A stretch of 64,000 bases of DNA from Charina bottae (GCA_023362775.1 JALMGJ010000017.1:19231001-19295000); one strand, 5' to 3'. Positions 1 through 9,680 are shown, counted from the stretch's first letter. Numbers and translations: made by a program. The notes: generated by a model from the sequence alone, not told the origin.

Positions 1-227
1 ATGTCAGAATCCAGCATTCTGCTCCCATTGCTAATCTGTAAGGCTGGGCTTCCCAAATTTGAAAATCCCAATGATAATGGACCCTACTCTCTTTCTCAAA
101 TTTCTTTTGCTACCATGGCTACCTGCACATTTCATCTCTGAATGATGACTTCTAGAAGAATGCAGTGAACAAACACCTTATGGACTTTTTGCGTGAAACA
201 GAAAAAAATGAACTTACGATTTGTAGT
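1..227. other. unrecognised flank
   Basis: No gene or repeat was recognised here. It ends at the A/T-rich tail of the minus-strand L1 that follows. Confidence 0.4.
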
Positions 228-1965
228 TTTTAATATATTTTATTGAATTTTAAATATACATAGATAAAAGGTTGAAAAGGAAAAAGAAATAGAAATACAA
301 ATCAAAGAAAGAAAGAAAAAAGTGTAGTAAAGTAACTAGAAAAAGAGAAAGATGAAACATAGAAATTAGAACTTCCGATTTATCTCTGGTCATAGTGATT
401 TAAAAAATAGTCTCTTACATGCTAGGTCTATATATAACATTGTAGAACATTTCCTGTCTAATATATCAATTTATGTATATTTTAATCTTCAAAACCCCAT
501 ATAAGCTTTACCCCTCCTGCATTTTGTAAATAGTCCATTAATGGTTTCCACTCTTTAAGAAAATAATAATTTGTATTTTCTTTTAATAAACATGTCAATT
601 TATCGTTTTCTGCCATTTCCATTACTTTTAACATCCAGTCCTGTATTGTAGGTATAGTCTGGTTTTTCCAATTTTGTGCATATATAAGTCTTGCTGCTGT
701 AACCATATATTGCATAATTCTTGTGAATTTCTTTCCTATTTGTTCTTCTGTTATTCCCAATAAAAATAATTCTGGTTTATATGGAACTTGAATTTGTAAA
801 ATATTTTGCATCAATGAATGTGTCTGAGTCCAAAATTTCTTAGCACTCTCACAAGTCCACCACATATGATAAAATGACCCCTCTTTTTTTTTACATTTCC
901 AACATAAGTTGGATACATTCCCATACATTTTAGCTAACTTTTGTGGGGTCATATACCATCTGTACATCATTTTGTAGAAATTTTCCTTCAAATTATAACA
1001 CAGAGTAAATTTTAATCCTTTAGTCCACATATCTTCCCATTGTTGCATTTGAATATTATGACCAATATTTTTTGCCCATTTAATCATACAATCTTTAACT
1101 TGTTCCTCTACCATTTCACCTTTTAACAATAATTTATACATTTTGGCAATTAAATGGTCATCTGTCTCACATAGTTGTATCTCAAATTCCGATTTATTTT
1201 GTTCAAATTCAAAGTCTTTTTTGTCTGATTTAAATTTTTCTACAAGTTGCATATATGAAAGCCATTGGAAAGTATATCCTTCAGAGGCCAATTCTTCTTT
1301 TGATTTAGTTTTATATTGTCCTTGTTCTTTTTTTAAAAGATCTTTGTAAGTCAACCATTTATCTTTAACTCTTACTTCTGTTCTATAAAATGCTTCTTGT
1401 GTAGAAATCCATAAAGGTCTTTTGTAACATAAAATTAATTTATATTTATTCCAAATTCTTAATAAAGATCTTCTAATATAATGATTTTTAAAATCCACAT
1501 TAACTTTCACTTTGTTGTACCACAAATATCCATGCCATCCGTATCTTAATTCATGTCCCTCCAAATTCAATAATTTTTCATTTTTCAAAACTATCCATTC
1601 TTTTATCCATACTAAACAGCAAGCAGCATAATATAATTTCAAATCCGGTAAACCCAGTCCACCTCTTTCCTTTGAATCTTGCAAAACTTTATATTTTATC
1701 CTTGGTTTTTTCCCTTGCCAAATAAACTTAGAAATATCTCGCTGCCATTGTTTGAAAGGTTCTTCTGATGCCAATATAGGTAGTGTTTGAAAAAGATATA
1801 AAATTCTTGGCAAAACATTCATTTTGATTGCTGAAATTCTACCTAATAATGATAATTGCAGTTTTTCCCAATGTTCCAAATCTTTCTTAATATCCATCCA
1901 AAGTGGAATATAGTTATTCTTGAACAATTTAACATTTTTAGTTGTTAAGTATACTCCCAAGTTTT
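228..1965 (-). mobile_element. L1 LINE, 5'-truncated, minus strand
   Basis: This is the 3' part of an L1-type LINE. Read on the minus strand it has the C-terminal third of ORF2, then a roughly 250-base 3' UTR of T/C-rich runs, ending in an AATAAA-like A/T tail near 228-250. The same kind of tail closes the plus-strand L1 pieces at 8002-8168 and near 13.4-13.68 kb, which supports the family call. The 5' side stops at about 1965, where a plus-strand L1 tail begins. I could not define a target duplication. Confidence 0.8.
482..1960 (-). CDS. L1 ORF2 C-terminal part (492 codons open)
   Basis: This open frame encodes the region downstream of the L1 reverse transcriptase catalytic core. The segment FIWQGKKPRIK followed by GGLGLPDLKLYYAA is characteristic of vertebrate L1 ORF2, where it lies after the RT fingers/palm. 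A Cys-rich patch near residues 355-370 (CWKCKKKEGSFYHMWWTC) matches the C-terminal Cys motif of L1 ORF2, implicated in RNA binding. The endonuclease and the YADD-type RT centre are missing, so the copy cannot move by itself. The first residues continue the conserved L1 stretch LGVYLTT, so the real frame extends upstream of this start; the apparent start is only an artefact of truncation. A 492-codon open stretch without stops suggests a fairly young copy. Confidence 0.85.
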   Translation of the reverse strand: MGVYLTTKNVKLFKNNYIPLWMDIKKDLEHWEKLQLSLLGRISAIKMNVLPRILYLFQTLPILASEEPFKQWQRDISKFIWQGKKPRIKYKVLQDSKERGGLGLPDLKLYYAACCLVWIKEWIVLKNEKLLNLEGHELRYGWHGYLWYNKVKVNVDFKNHYIRRSLLRIWNKYKLILCYKRPLWISTQEAFYRTEVRVKDKWLTYKDLLKKEQGQYKTKSKEELASEGYTFQWLSYMQLVEKFKSDKKDFEFEQNKSEFEIQLCETDDHLIAKMYKLLLKGEMVEEQVKDCMIKWAKNIGHNIQMQQWEDMWTKGLKFTLCYNLKENFYKMMYRWYMTPQKLAKMYGNVSNLCWKCKKKEGSFYHMWWTCESAKKFWTQTHSLMQNILQIQVPYKPELFLLGITEEQIGKKFTRIMQYMVTAARLIYAQNWKNQTIPTIQDWMLKVMEMAENDKLTCLLKENTNYYFLKEWKPLMDYLQNAGGVKLIWGFED

Positions 1966-2072
1966 GATAATTAGACAGGATAGATTATAGAAAGAAGAGC
2001 GTTATGTTGTAACCATAGCGTAAGAGGTAAATTTATAATTGTACTTATAACTGCTATAAAGAAGATTGGAAG
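1966..2072 (+). repeat. L1 3' UTR piece, left of chromovirus
   Basis: This short stretch aligns by eye with the plus-strand L1 3' UTR at about 13.16-13.27 kb: a purine-rich run, then GTTTATACTTAT-like sequence, then a GAAG motif. It resumes at 8002 after the LTR element. It ends with GGAAG (2068-2072), the target duplication of the LTR element. Confidence 0.55.
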
Positions 2073-2434
2073 TGTCAGAGTTCTGGCAGACCTCTGCCAT
2101 TCAGACCAGAAGGATACGTGCAGGAAGAACCGGCACGTAACTGACAAGCTAGTGCGGAAGCGAGCGCTACAGTAACGAGGTGTGAAACGGAATGCATCAA
2201 CCCGGGAAAGACTGTCTGAGTACTCCGGAGCCAAGAACTACACATCTCAACTTCAAAAGGACAATGGGGGGGGGGGGATGTTTAAATGTAATATACCATG
2301 CCATACCAGTCCATTCACGTCTTTGTTCCTGTTCCTGTGTACCAGAATAAATCATTTTACTTGTAAGAAACCAGCGTTCGTGGCTTCTTTTAGAGAAAGG
2401 GATTTCTTGGACATCGTTGGGAGCAGTCCTTACA
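2073..2434 (+). repeat. 5' LTR of chromovirus
   Basis: The 362-base LTR begins TGTCAG and ends TTACA, so it has the usual TG...CA ends. It contains a G homopolymer near 2265-2278, an AATAAA-like polyadenylation signal near 2346 and, at 2313-2324, the sequence ATTCACGTCTTT, which is complementary to the site just after the LTR. I infer that R (the transcript start) begins close to 2313. Confidence 0.93.
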
Positions 2435-2435
2435 T

Positions 2436-2447
2436 AAAGACGTGAAT
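2436..2447 (+). other. self-priming primer binding site
   Basis: AAAGACGTGAAT lies two bases after the 5' LTR and is the exact reverse complement of 2313-2324 inside the LTR. No TGG-type tRNA primer site is present. Tf1 and the sushi group are known to prime reverse transcription from the folded 5' end of their own RNA, and this arrangement fits that mechanism. Confidence 0.8.
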
Positions 2448-2548
2448 CACAACTGACCACGTATCCTGAGGACTATCCCGAAAAAATCGGTGAGCTCCCC
2501 AGTCGAAAGCGGTCACACCACCAGAAAACTTCATCCTCGTGAAACGGA

Positions 2549-3989
2549 ATGGAATCGGTAGAGGCAGCAGAAACCACCGCAGTAGCTGGACCCAGCTCGT
2601 TGAGTGCCCAGCCGATGGAGGAAACCCAGCAAGTGGAAGCACGCTCTACCGAGACCACCAACAAGCGGGAGGGAAAGAAATCCCAGAAGAAGGAGGTAAA
2701 TAAAACCCCTATCCTTCGCAGTGCCACCAAACCCAAAGCGGCGGGATGGTCCGTCGCCGTTGGTGAAGGGCTGGAAGAGAAGGTGGGGAAACCTACCAAG
2801 AAAAGGGTCACCCCAACCCAACGCATCGAGGTCCTGGAAGACCAGATGGCACATTTGAGTCTAGAAGTAGAATCTATGAATAAAAAATTGGACTCTATGG
2901 GGGTGGCCATGGAAAGATTAATAAGAAACTTAGAGGGACTCAGGGACAGAAGTGAGCCCTGCACCCTCAGACGAGGAGGAAGAAATCCTAGAATGTAGTG
3001 GGGAAAGTGACGAGGGGGAAGATGAAATTCACTCCTACAGTCAGCTGCCCTACAGCCAACCGCCTATAACCCCAACCTATGACCACCACAGGATCCCACT
3101 GAGGACCCCCGTTCCAAGTGGCATAGGCGAGTTAAAAACGAAATTTGATGGAGATCCCAAGAAACTAGCATGCTTTTTAACACATGTACAAGGCTTCATG
3201 GGAGAATTTGAGCATACCTTCCGAACGGAGGAGAGTAAGGTGCGATACGTCTCCAGTTTTTTGGAAGGGGAGGCGGGTGACTGGCTGGTGGCTCTACACG
3301 ATAGTGGAGCCCGCGAGCTGATGAACTTTAGGAAGTTCATGTACGCCCTTAGGAAGAGATTCGAGGATACGCTATCTAAAATATCAGCCAGGGCTCGAAT
3401 CCAGAACTTGAGACAAGGCAATAGGACAGTAGCGGAATACGCTATGAACTTCAAAAAGCTTTTGTCAAAATTACCAGACTGGCCTGAATCGTTTAAAATT
3501 GAACATTTTCAATATGGACTGAGACAGGATCTGATAGAAGTGGCAATAGAGAGAGACGACCCTGGAACACTAGAAGGGTGGATCCAGCTAGCAGGGAAAG
3601 TTGAAAGTAGCAAAATACAGCTACAGAATATCAGAACTTTCCACTCCATGCGGAAGAAACAGGGAAATTCCTTCACCTAACCCCGCAAACCTACCAAGCA
3701 ACGGAACTGGGAAGAGGAGAAGGAACGTCGCACAAAAGACGGACTCTGATTTCGTTGCGGGAAAGAGGGACATAGGATTAACAATTGCCCCCAAACCAAG
3801 GCTATTTCTAAAGAAAAACCCTCCACAAAAAAGACGCAAGATGACAAAGGAGCCAAGACAGCGCCCGCAAAATACAAAGGAGCGGCGGCAGCAACCGAGG
3901 AGCGAAGGAGCGTGCAGTACCGGGACACCGACTCTGACACCTCAGAGGACGACTTCGAGCCGGCGGGAAACGAAAACGGTCTGTTCTAA
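2549..3989 (+). pseudogene. chromovirus gag, broken
   Basis: Gag forms the particle that packages the element RNA. The ATG at 2549 opens frame 2, with a Ser/Thr/Lys-rich head and a predicted coiled coil (about residues 96-135, IEVLEDQMAHL onward). Near 2950 the coding sense moves to frame 3, where 2952-3680 holds a Retrotrans_gag capsid domain (FDGDPKKLACFLTHVQGF, then the motifs YVSSFLEGEAGDWL and LRQGNRTVAEYAMNF). In-frame stops follow at 3678 (TAA) and 3747 (TGA). The second stop replaces the first Cys codon of a CX2CX4HX4C zinc knuckle whose other residues (CGKEGH, then C) are still present. Frame 3 then runs to a natural-looking stop at 3987-3989. One frame change and two stops make it a pseudogene. 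Confidence 0.85.
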
Positions 3990-4057
3990 AGTGCGCCGCA
4001 GGACAGGCCTTCAACACTGGGTGCGACGGGGGGGATGGTGTTCCCAAATGCCCCACA

Positions 4058-5965
4058 ATGAATATCAAGGTAAAGTTACAAAACTTGGACGGGATGGGAC
4101 AATTGTGGGGGGTGGCCATGCTGGACTCTGGGTGCTCCAGATGTCTGATGCACCCGAAAGTGGCATCCAAACTGAAACTTAAATTGATCAAAATGAACAT
4201 ACCCATCACGTTTTGCCAATTGGATGGGTCAGAAATGAAAGGTGGGCCAATTGAATATACCACAGAAGACATACAAATGTCTGTGGGGACCCATGTAGAG
4301 ACATTACGATTTGTCGTAGCACCTATTGCAACGCGACACATTGTGCTAGGACTTAAATGGCTCAAGAAAAGAAACCCCCGAGTGGACTGGGCATCTGGGG
4401 AAATGGATTTTTTTGATGGGACATACAAAGCGGTCGCGGAGACGACTGGGGTAAACGACCTTGAATGGGGGGCGGCAGGCACGGAACAAGGGGGGATGGA
4501 TCAATGGGAGGAGGATCGAGACCAGGAGAGTGACACGCTTCTGGACACAATCCCGGAGAAATATCTCTCAGTAGCTGAGGTGTTTAGCCAAAAAGAATGT
4601 GAACAAGAACCCCCCCATAGACTTTCAGACACAACAGTTGACCTCATACCCGGGGCACCCTTCCCCAAACCCAAAATGTATGCAATGACCCAGAAAGAAC
4701 TGGTTGAATTACGCAAGTTCATTGACAAAAATCTGGCAAGGGGGTTTATAGAACCCGCAAATTTGCCCCTAGCAGCCCCTGTTCTCTTTCGGAAAAACAA
4801 AGACAGGTCCTTACGACTCTGCACGGATTACAGGGGGTTAAATGCTATTTCCGTAACAAACCAGTATCCACTTCCATTCCTGAAGGACATGCTGGCACAA
4901 TTGGCAAAAGGCAAAATTTTCACAAAGTTGGATGTCAGAGAGGCTTATTACCGGGTACGCATATGGGAAGGGGATGAATGGAAAACGGCATTCAACTGCC
5001 CATTGGGTCAATATCAGTACCGGGTTCTCCCGTTCGGGATAGCGGGGGGACCGGGCATCCTCATGAGATTGATAAATGAGGTACTGTATGAATTTCTCTA
5101 CCAAGGGGTAATTGTGTATCTGGATGACATCTTAATCTTCTCCGACAGCCTAGAGGAGCATACCCAATTGGTCAAAAAAGTATTAGAGAAATTGCTAGAG
5201 GCTAAACTTTATGTCGAATTAGAAAAATGTGAATTCCATAAGGATAGCTTGGACTTTCTAGGCTATAGAATTTCACACAAGGGCATTGAAATGGACCCGG
5301 GGAAAGTACAAGCAGTGTTAGAATGGGAACCCCCCCGAACCCGCAGACAACTCCAAGCGTTCCTCGGGTTTGCGGGGTTCTACAGACAGTTCATTCAGGG
5401 GTTCGCTCAGATCGCGCTGCCCCTGACGGACCTATTAAAGACAAAAGGAAAGGGGAACAAAGGGAAATTTCCCAGTAGCAAAATAATTTGGACCAAGGAA
5501 TGTCAGGAGGCATTCGACAAACTTAAGGCTCTGTTTACAGAGGAACCCATCCTAAAACACCCGGAAGTGGAGAAGCAATTCATAATTCACACGGATGCTT
5601 CCCACAACGCAATTGGATTAATATTACTGCAATTCGATGATTCCAAAAAACTGAGGCCATGTGCTTACATTTCAAAAAAGTTCAGCGAAACGGAAAAAAG
5701 ATGGCATGTTTGGGAAAAAGAAGCGTTTGCAGTTAAACATGCCCTAGACACATGGCGACACCTGTTGGAGGGGGCGACCGTACCGTTCCAGGTTTGGACA
5801 GACCATAAAAACGTAGAGGCGCTCAAATCCCCCAGAAAGCTGAATCACAAACAACTACGGTGGGCTGAATTTTTTAGCAAATTCAATTTCACCCTACAGT
5901 ATTTCCCAGGGGGGGAAGAACCTCTTGGCAGACGTGTTATCACGCCTGCCCCAACACGACGGTAA
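4058..5965 (+). CDS. chromovirus pol part 1: protease, RT, RNase H
   Basis: This frame (frame 2, -1 relative to gag frame 3) encodes the replication enzymes. Near residue 23 is the aspartic protease motif LDSGCS. The RT domain spans about residues 195-390: LDVREAYYRV carries the first catalytic Asp, and VYLDDILIFSD at about 5114-5146 is the YLDD centre. RNase H follows from about residue 500 (IHTDASHNAIG; then EKEAFAV and WTDHKNVEAL). The frame is open through all three, then is lost near 5912-5925 in and after a G run, giving a short wrong tail. The frame is open upstream of the ATG at 4058, so translation probably enters by -1 frameshifting from gag, as in sushi elements; that is inference. 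Confidence 0.9.
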   Translation: MNIKVKLQNLDGMGQLWGVAMLDSGCSRCLMHPKVASKLKLKLIKMNIPITFCQLDGSEMKGGPIEYTTEDIQMSVGTHVETLRFVVAPIATRHIVLGLKWLKKRNPRVDWASGEMDFFDGTYKAVAETTGVNDLEWGAAGTEQGGMDQWEEDRDQESDTLLDTIPEKYLSVAEVFSQKECEQEPPHRLSDTTVDLIPGAPFPKPKMYAMTQKELVELRKFIDKNLARGFIEPANLPLAAPVLFRKNKDRSLRLCTDYRGLNAISVTNQYPLPFLKDMLAQLAKGKIFTKLDVREAYYRVRIWEGDEWKTAFNCPLGQYQYRVLPFGIAGGPGILMRLINEVLYEFLYQGVIVYLDDILIFSDSLEEHTQLVKKVLEKLLEAKLYVELEKCEFHKDSLDFLGYRISHKGIEMDPGKVQAVLEWEPPRTRRQLQAFLGFAGFYRQFIQGFAQIALPLTDLLKTKGKGNKGKFPSSKIIWTKECQEAFDKLKALFTEEPILKHPEVEKQFIIHTDASHNAIGLILLQFDDSKKLRPCAYISKKFSETEKRWHVWEKEAFAVKHALDTWRHLLEGATVPFQVWTDHKNVEALKSPRKLNHKQLRWAEFFSKFNFTLQYFPGGEEPLGRRVITPAPTRR

Positions 5966-7529
5966 AGTCGAGGGGATCGTGGAAACGCTCATCCCTACTC
6001 AGACGTGCACACAAACACAGGCAATTGACCTAACAAACCAGAACAATCAGACTGATAGGCTTGAGGGCAATTTGGCACTCACCCGGAGCAAATCCAAAGA
6101 GGCAGGGGAGAACCCCTTCGAATCCAAACTACGGGCGGAAACAGTGGTAGACACATGGTGGGGGGAGAACAGACACACATTAACTGAAAGCAATGGGCTG
6201 TGGTGGAAGGAAGGAAAAGTATACGTTCCGGAAGGGTTAAGGAAAGGGGCTTTAGAGAAAACACACGACCACAAGATGGCTGGCCACTTCGGGTTTGTCA
6301 AAACATTGCACCTAGTCAGAAACAAATTTTGGTGGCCAACGCTGCGCAAGGATGTTAAAGAATATGTAGCCTCCTGCCCAGTATGCGCTACGGCGAAACG
6401 AGTAATGGGGAAACCCACAGGACTGCTTCAGCCAGTAGCCAACCCAACGCAGCCATGGAAACAGATTGCAATGGACTTTATTGTGGACTTACCCGTGAGC
6501 AATAAAAAAACGGCAATCTGGGTAGTCACTGACCTATTTTCTAAACAGGCACATTTCATTGCTTGCAATGGGATTCCGAATGCCCATAAACTAGCAAAAA
6601 TGTTCATACAACACATCTACAGAGCCCACGGTACGCCCGAACGCATAATAAGCGACCGCGGCAGTACTTTCACCTGCAAATTTTGGCGGGCATTTTTGAA
6701 ATTAATTGGTTCCAGACAAGGATTAAGTAGTGCGTTCCATCCATGCACGGATGGATCGTCTGAATGCATTAATGCAATACTAGAGCAGTACCTGAGATGC
6801 TACATAAGCTATCAACAAAATAATTGGGTGGAATTATTGCCTTTTGCAGAAGTAGCCTACAATAATTCCATTAACCAAAGTACGGGGTTTTCGCCTTTTA
6901 AAATTGCGACGGGGCAAGACTTCATAACCATCCCCGAACTCGCCCTGACCCAAGTAACAGATGGGACCACCCCATTACGGGCGGATGAGTGGATCGCACG
7001 CATTAAAAACAATTGGCCGGTCATGGTGAAAACCCTCCAGGAAGCTAAAGAGAACTACAAAAAATATGCTGATCGAAAACGGGCGGCTGAATGGGAGCTC
7101 AAAGTAGGGGACAGAGTGTACCTGTCCACCAAAAACTTGCGCTCTACCCAACCAGCTAGAAAACTTGCCCCAAAATTCATTGGGCCGTTCCCTATAATAA
7201 ACGTGATTAACCCAGTAACGGCCAAACTGCAACTTCCCAAATCACTGAAAAGAATTCACCCAGTATTTCACATCAGCTTACTAAAACGGTACAACCCATC
7301 ACAATGGCACCCCGAAGTGGCCGAGCCGACACCTGCAATAGTCAATGGGGAACCACATTTTGAAATTGATAAAATCCTAGACTCCAGACGACATAAAGGG
7401 CAGTTGCAGTACCTAGTAAAATGGCAACATCTGCCGATTGGGCAGAAAGAGTGGGTAGACCAGAAACACATGCAAGCCCCAAAGTTAATCAGAACTTTTC
7501 ACAAAGAGTTTCCGGACAAACCTCGGTAA
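5925..7529 (+). CDS. chromovirus pol part 2: integrase with chromodomain
   Basis: Continuation of pol in frame 3 after the lesion near 5912-5925; the first codons finish the RNase H region (ADVLSRLP). Integrase follows: an H2C2 zinc-binding module (HDHKMAGH, then CPVCATAKR), then the DDE core with MDFIVDLP, IISDRGSTF and SSECINAILEQYLR holding the two Asp and the Glu. The C-terminal GPFPI/HPVFHISLLK stretch is typical of chromoviruses. The last 55 or so residues are a chromodomain (FEIDKILDSRR, LQYLVKW, PKLIRTFHKEFP), which in this group steers integration to marked chromatin. The expected aromatic/Glu 'TWEP' position reads KEWVDQ. The first codon is not a real start; this part is read only as a fusion with part 1, which the frameshift now prevents. 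Confidence 0.9.
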   Translation: MADVLSRLPQHDGKVEGIVETLIPTQTCTQTQAIDLTNQNNQTDRLEGNLALTRSKSKEAGENPFESKLRAETVVDTWWGENRHTLTESNGLWWKEGKVYVPEGLRKGALEKTHDHKMAGHFGFVKTLHLVRNKFWWPTLRKDVKEYVASCPVCATAKRVMGKPTGLLQPVANPTQPWKQIAMDFIVDLPVSNKKTAIWVVTDLFSKQAHFIACNGIPNAHKLAKMFIQHIYRAHGTPERIISDRGSTFTCKFWRAFLKLIGSRQGLSSAFHPCTDGSSECINAILEQYLRCYISYQQNNWVELLPFAEVAYNNSINQSTGFSPFKIATGQDFITIPELALTQVTDGTTPLRADEWIARIKNNWPVMVKTLQEAKENYKKYADRKRAAEWELKVGDRVYLSTKNLRSTQPARKLAPKFIGPFPIINVINPVTAKLQLPKSLKRIHPVFHISLLKRYNPSQWHPEVAEPTPAIVNGEPHFEIDKILDSRRHKGQLQYLVKWQHLPIGQKEWVDQKHMQAPKLIRTFHKEFPDKPR

Positions 7530-7645
7530 AAACAATTGAATTAATGTATTTTGTCGTTTCAGACATAAGACAGCAGGAGGTAGACAATGTAAATACGTAT
7601 GGAACTCACGGGGGGAAAGGGGGGATTTCTCTTGGACGGGCGGCA

Positions 7646-7996
7646 TGTCAGAGTTCTGGCAGACCTCTGCCATTCAGACCAGAAGGATACGTGCAGGAAG
7701 AATCGGCACATAACTGACAAGCTAGCGCGGAAGCGAGCGCTACAGTAACGAGGTGTGAAACGGAATGCATCAACCCGGGAAAGACTGTCTGAGTACTCCG
7801 GAGCCAAGAACTACACATCTCAACTTCAAAAGGACAATGGGGGGGGGGAATGTTTAAATGTAATATACCATGCCATACACGTCTTTGTTCCTGTTCCTGT
7901 GTACCAGAATAAATCCTTTTACTTGTAAGAAACCAGCGTTCGTGGCTTCTTTTAGAGAAAGGGATTTCTTGGACATCGCTGGGAGCAGTCTTTACA
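7646..7996 (+). repeat. 3' LTR of chromovirus
   Basis: This 351-base LTR matches the 5' LTR apart from a handful of substitutions, a shorter G run and loss of about 10 bases next to the self-priming sequence. Only ACGTCTTT of the 12-base pairing segment remains. It is followed by GGAAG, the right target duplication. Confidence 0.93.
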
Positions 7997-8001
7997 GGAA
8001 G

Positions 8002-8168
8002 CTACTTTGTATCTTTTTTCTTTTCTATTTTTCTTTTACTTTCCCCCCCCTTTCTTGCACTTTTAGCTTTCTCTTTGATTTCTTTCTTTTTCTTTTCTTA
8101 CTTTATATTAGCTTGTATTCATTTTTATCTTCCTTTTTAAAAATCTTTAATAAAATTATATTAAAAAA
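8002..8168 (+). repeat. L1 3' UTR tail, right of chromovirus
   Basis: A T/C-rich run ending in TTTAATAAAATTATATTAA-like sequence is the plus-strand L1 terminus. It continues the piece at 1966-2072, which the LTR element split. Confidence 0.65.
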
Positions 8169-8528
8169 TAGAATAATGCACTGAGTAGATGGTCTGATAG
8201 GGGCAAAAGGAAGGCATCTGACATCTAACATCAATCATGACATTTTACTTCCAATGTTGAAAGGTAAGTTTTTTCAGTGCCATGTACAGAGGCCAACTAC
8301 AGCAATAGTTGAGTAGTCAATTTTGGCAATAGGAGAGGATTCTCTACTGCATCAGGGAGGGGGGTGAAGTAAGCAGCAGGCTAGCACAACACCTCTATCT
8401 TCCCCTGTTGTCGCTCTCCATTTCCCTCCATAAGAGCAACATCTCACATTGCCCTATGGAAGAGTTGACCCTGCTCCATCTCTTTCTATTCTCTGCTCTA
8501 ATTATGCGTTGGAACTGTTCTGCTCTTG
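8169..8528. other. unrecognised spacer
   Basis: No gene or repeat was recognised. Confidence 0.4.
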
Positions 8529-8854
8529 TGGTTGTTGTGGGTTTTCTGGGCTGTGTGGCCGTGTTCTGGCAGTTTTTGTTTCTAACGTTTCGCCAGTAGC
8601 TGTGGCTGGCATCTTCAGAGGACAGGAGCACAGCTAGAAGATTCTCTCTGTGCCCAAGTGGAGGGTGTGTGTTCCTGCTGGTGTTTGTAGCTGCTGAGAG
8701 GTCATTTATAAGTGATTGGGAGAGGGTTTTTTGTGGTAATTAGGGGGTGTGGTGCTGTCGTGTGTGGGATTAGCACATCTATTGCAGCTCACACAATACA
8801 ACAACAAAAACTGCCAGAACATGGCCACACAGCCCGGAAAACCCACAACAACCA
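8529..8854. mobile_element. inverted-repeat DNA element, unclassified
   Basis: Arms of about 50 bases, 8529-8580 and 8803-8854, are imperfect reverse complements beginning TGGTTGTTGTGGGTTTTC. Between them is GACGTTTCGCC-like sequence (8583-8595) followed by TGGCTGGCATCTTCAGAGG, a combination that recurs as a dispersed repeat in squamate genomes from general experience. No clear target duplication flanks it, so the superfamily is left open. Confidence 0.6.
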
Positions 8855-9589
8855 TCGGATTCCGGCCATGAAAGCCTTCGACTATACATTGTTCTGCTCT
8901 TGTTTCGCTCATTCAGGGTTCATCCTCATATCCCGTTCAGCCACAGCACAAACATGCCCTGGTGACAGTTTTTAAATGCCATGTCCTCATGATATTGCCT
9001 TTGTCTCATCCGTAGCCTACATCCAAGGCAGCTTAAAGTTATCTTTAGTTGTTCCAGTTCTAAAGTAGTGTTTTCCCTCTCATCCCAATACAATTTTTTG
9101 CTGTGGATATGATCTAGGATTTTCCATTGATGCTGTGGTTGAAGTCTCAGGGGCTGGGATCTGCCAACTCCTATTTGCCACTCTAGGCTTCTGTGGACAT
9201 GCCCCCTCCCCTCTGGTTAGCTGGGCACTGCCATCCATGGCCGTTTGACTTGGGCTGCAGAACATCTGCCTTCCACAGAAGCAGCGGCCCACATAATGCC
9301 TGACAGGGGCTTTATGAAGTACTTACAAGTCTTACATGGGTTCCTAATAGGCAGAGGTTAAGTGCTCTTCTGAAAGAGTGCTACACTTGTGTTTTAAACA
9401 TGGATTTAGTGTTCTGTTGAAATAAAGTGGTACCTTGTGCTGTACAGAAGGTCAAATTATGCTGTGAGGAGCTGGTTCTGCTGCCAGCTGAGGGTTGCTG
9501 GTTCTGCCATCGGTAAGTGCATTACAGATTTTCTACTGCTTCTGCCAGCAAGGGATTTCAAGTGTCCATATTTTCTATAGTTTTTCTTA
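8855..9589. other. unrecognised spacer
   Basis: No convincing gene or repeat. Short open frames here have no recognisable domains. Confidence 0.4.
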
Positions 9590-9680
9590 CTTACTTACTT
9601 ACTTACTTTATTTATTTATTATTTAAATTTGTATCACCGCCCATCTCCTCCATACCTGGGGACTCTGTGTGGTTTGGTGG
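9590..9680 (-). repeat. L2/CR1-type LINE 3' tail with TTAC repeats
   Basis: A (TTAC)n run, TTTATTTATT, then the sequence CACCGCCCATCTC and GGGGACTCTG. On the minus strand this is the common 3' end of squamate L2/CR1-type LINEs and their derivatives. The same tail occurs at 10.40, 18.73, 26.22, 47.28 and 59.89 kb. Confidence 0.6.

Larger units (their letters stand above)
2073..7996 (+). mobile_element. Ty3/gypsy chromovirus (Tf1/sushi type), complete but broken
   Basis: A complete LTR retrotransposon of 5924 bases: 5' LTR, self-priming site, gag, pol (protease, RT, RNase H, integrase with chromodomain), 3' LTR. It is flanked by a perfect 5-base duplication GGAAG at 2068-2072 and 7997-8001. 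It sits in an L1 3' UTR. The LTRs differ by about seven or eight substitutions, a G-run length change and a roughly 10-base deletion, so I infer a modestly recent insertion of about 2% divergence. Coding lesions are few: a frame change near 2950, in-frame stops at 3678 and 3747, and a frame change near 5912-5925. Chromodomain-bearing Ty3/gypsy elements are known from fish, amphibians and reptiles but are lost or domesticated in mammals. Confidence 0.93.

Noticed and set aside
1971..2460. 87-codon frames on both strands
   Set aside because: They fall inside the 5' LTR and the same frames recur in the 3' LTR; LTRs are not coding here.
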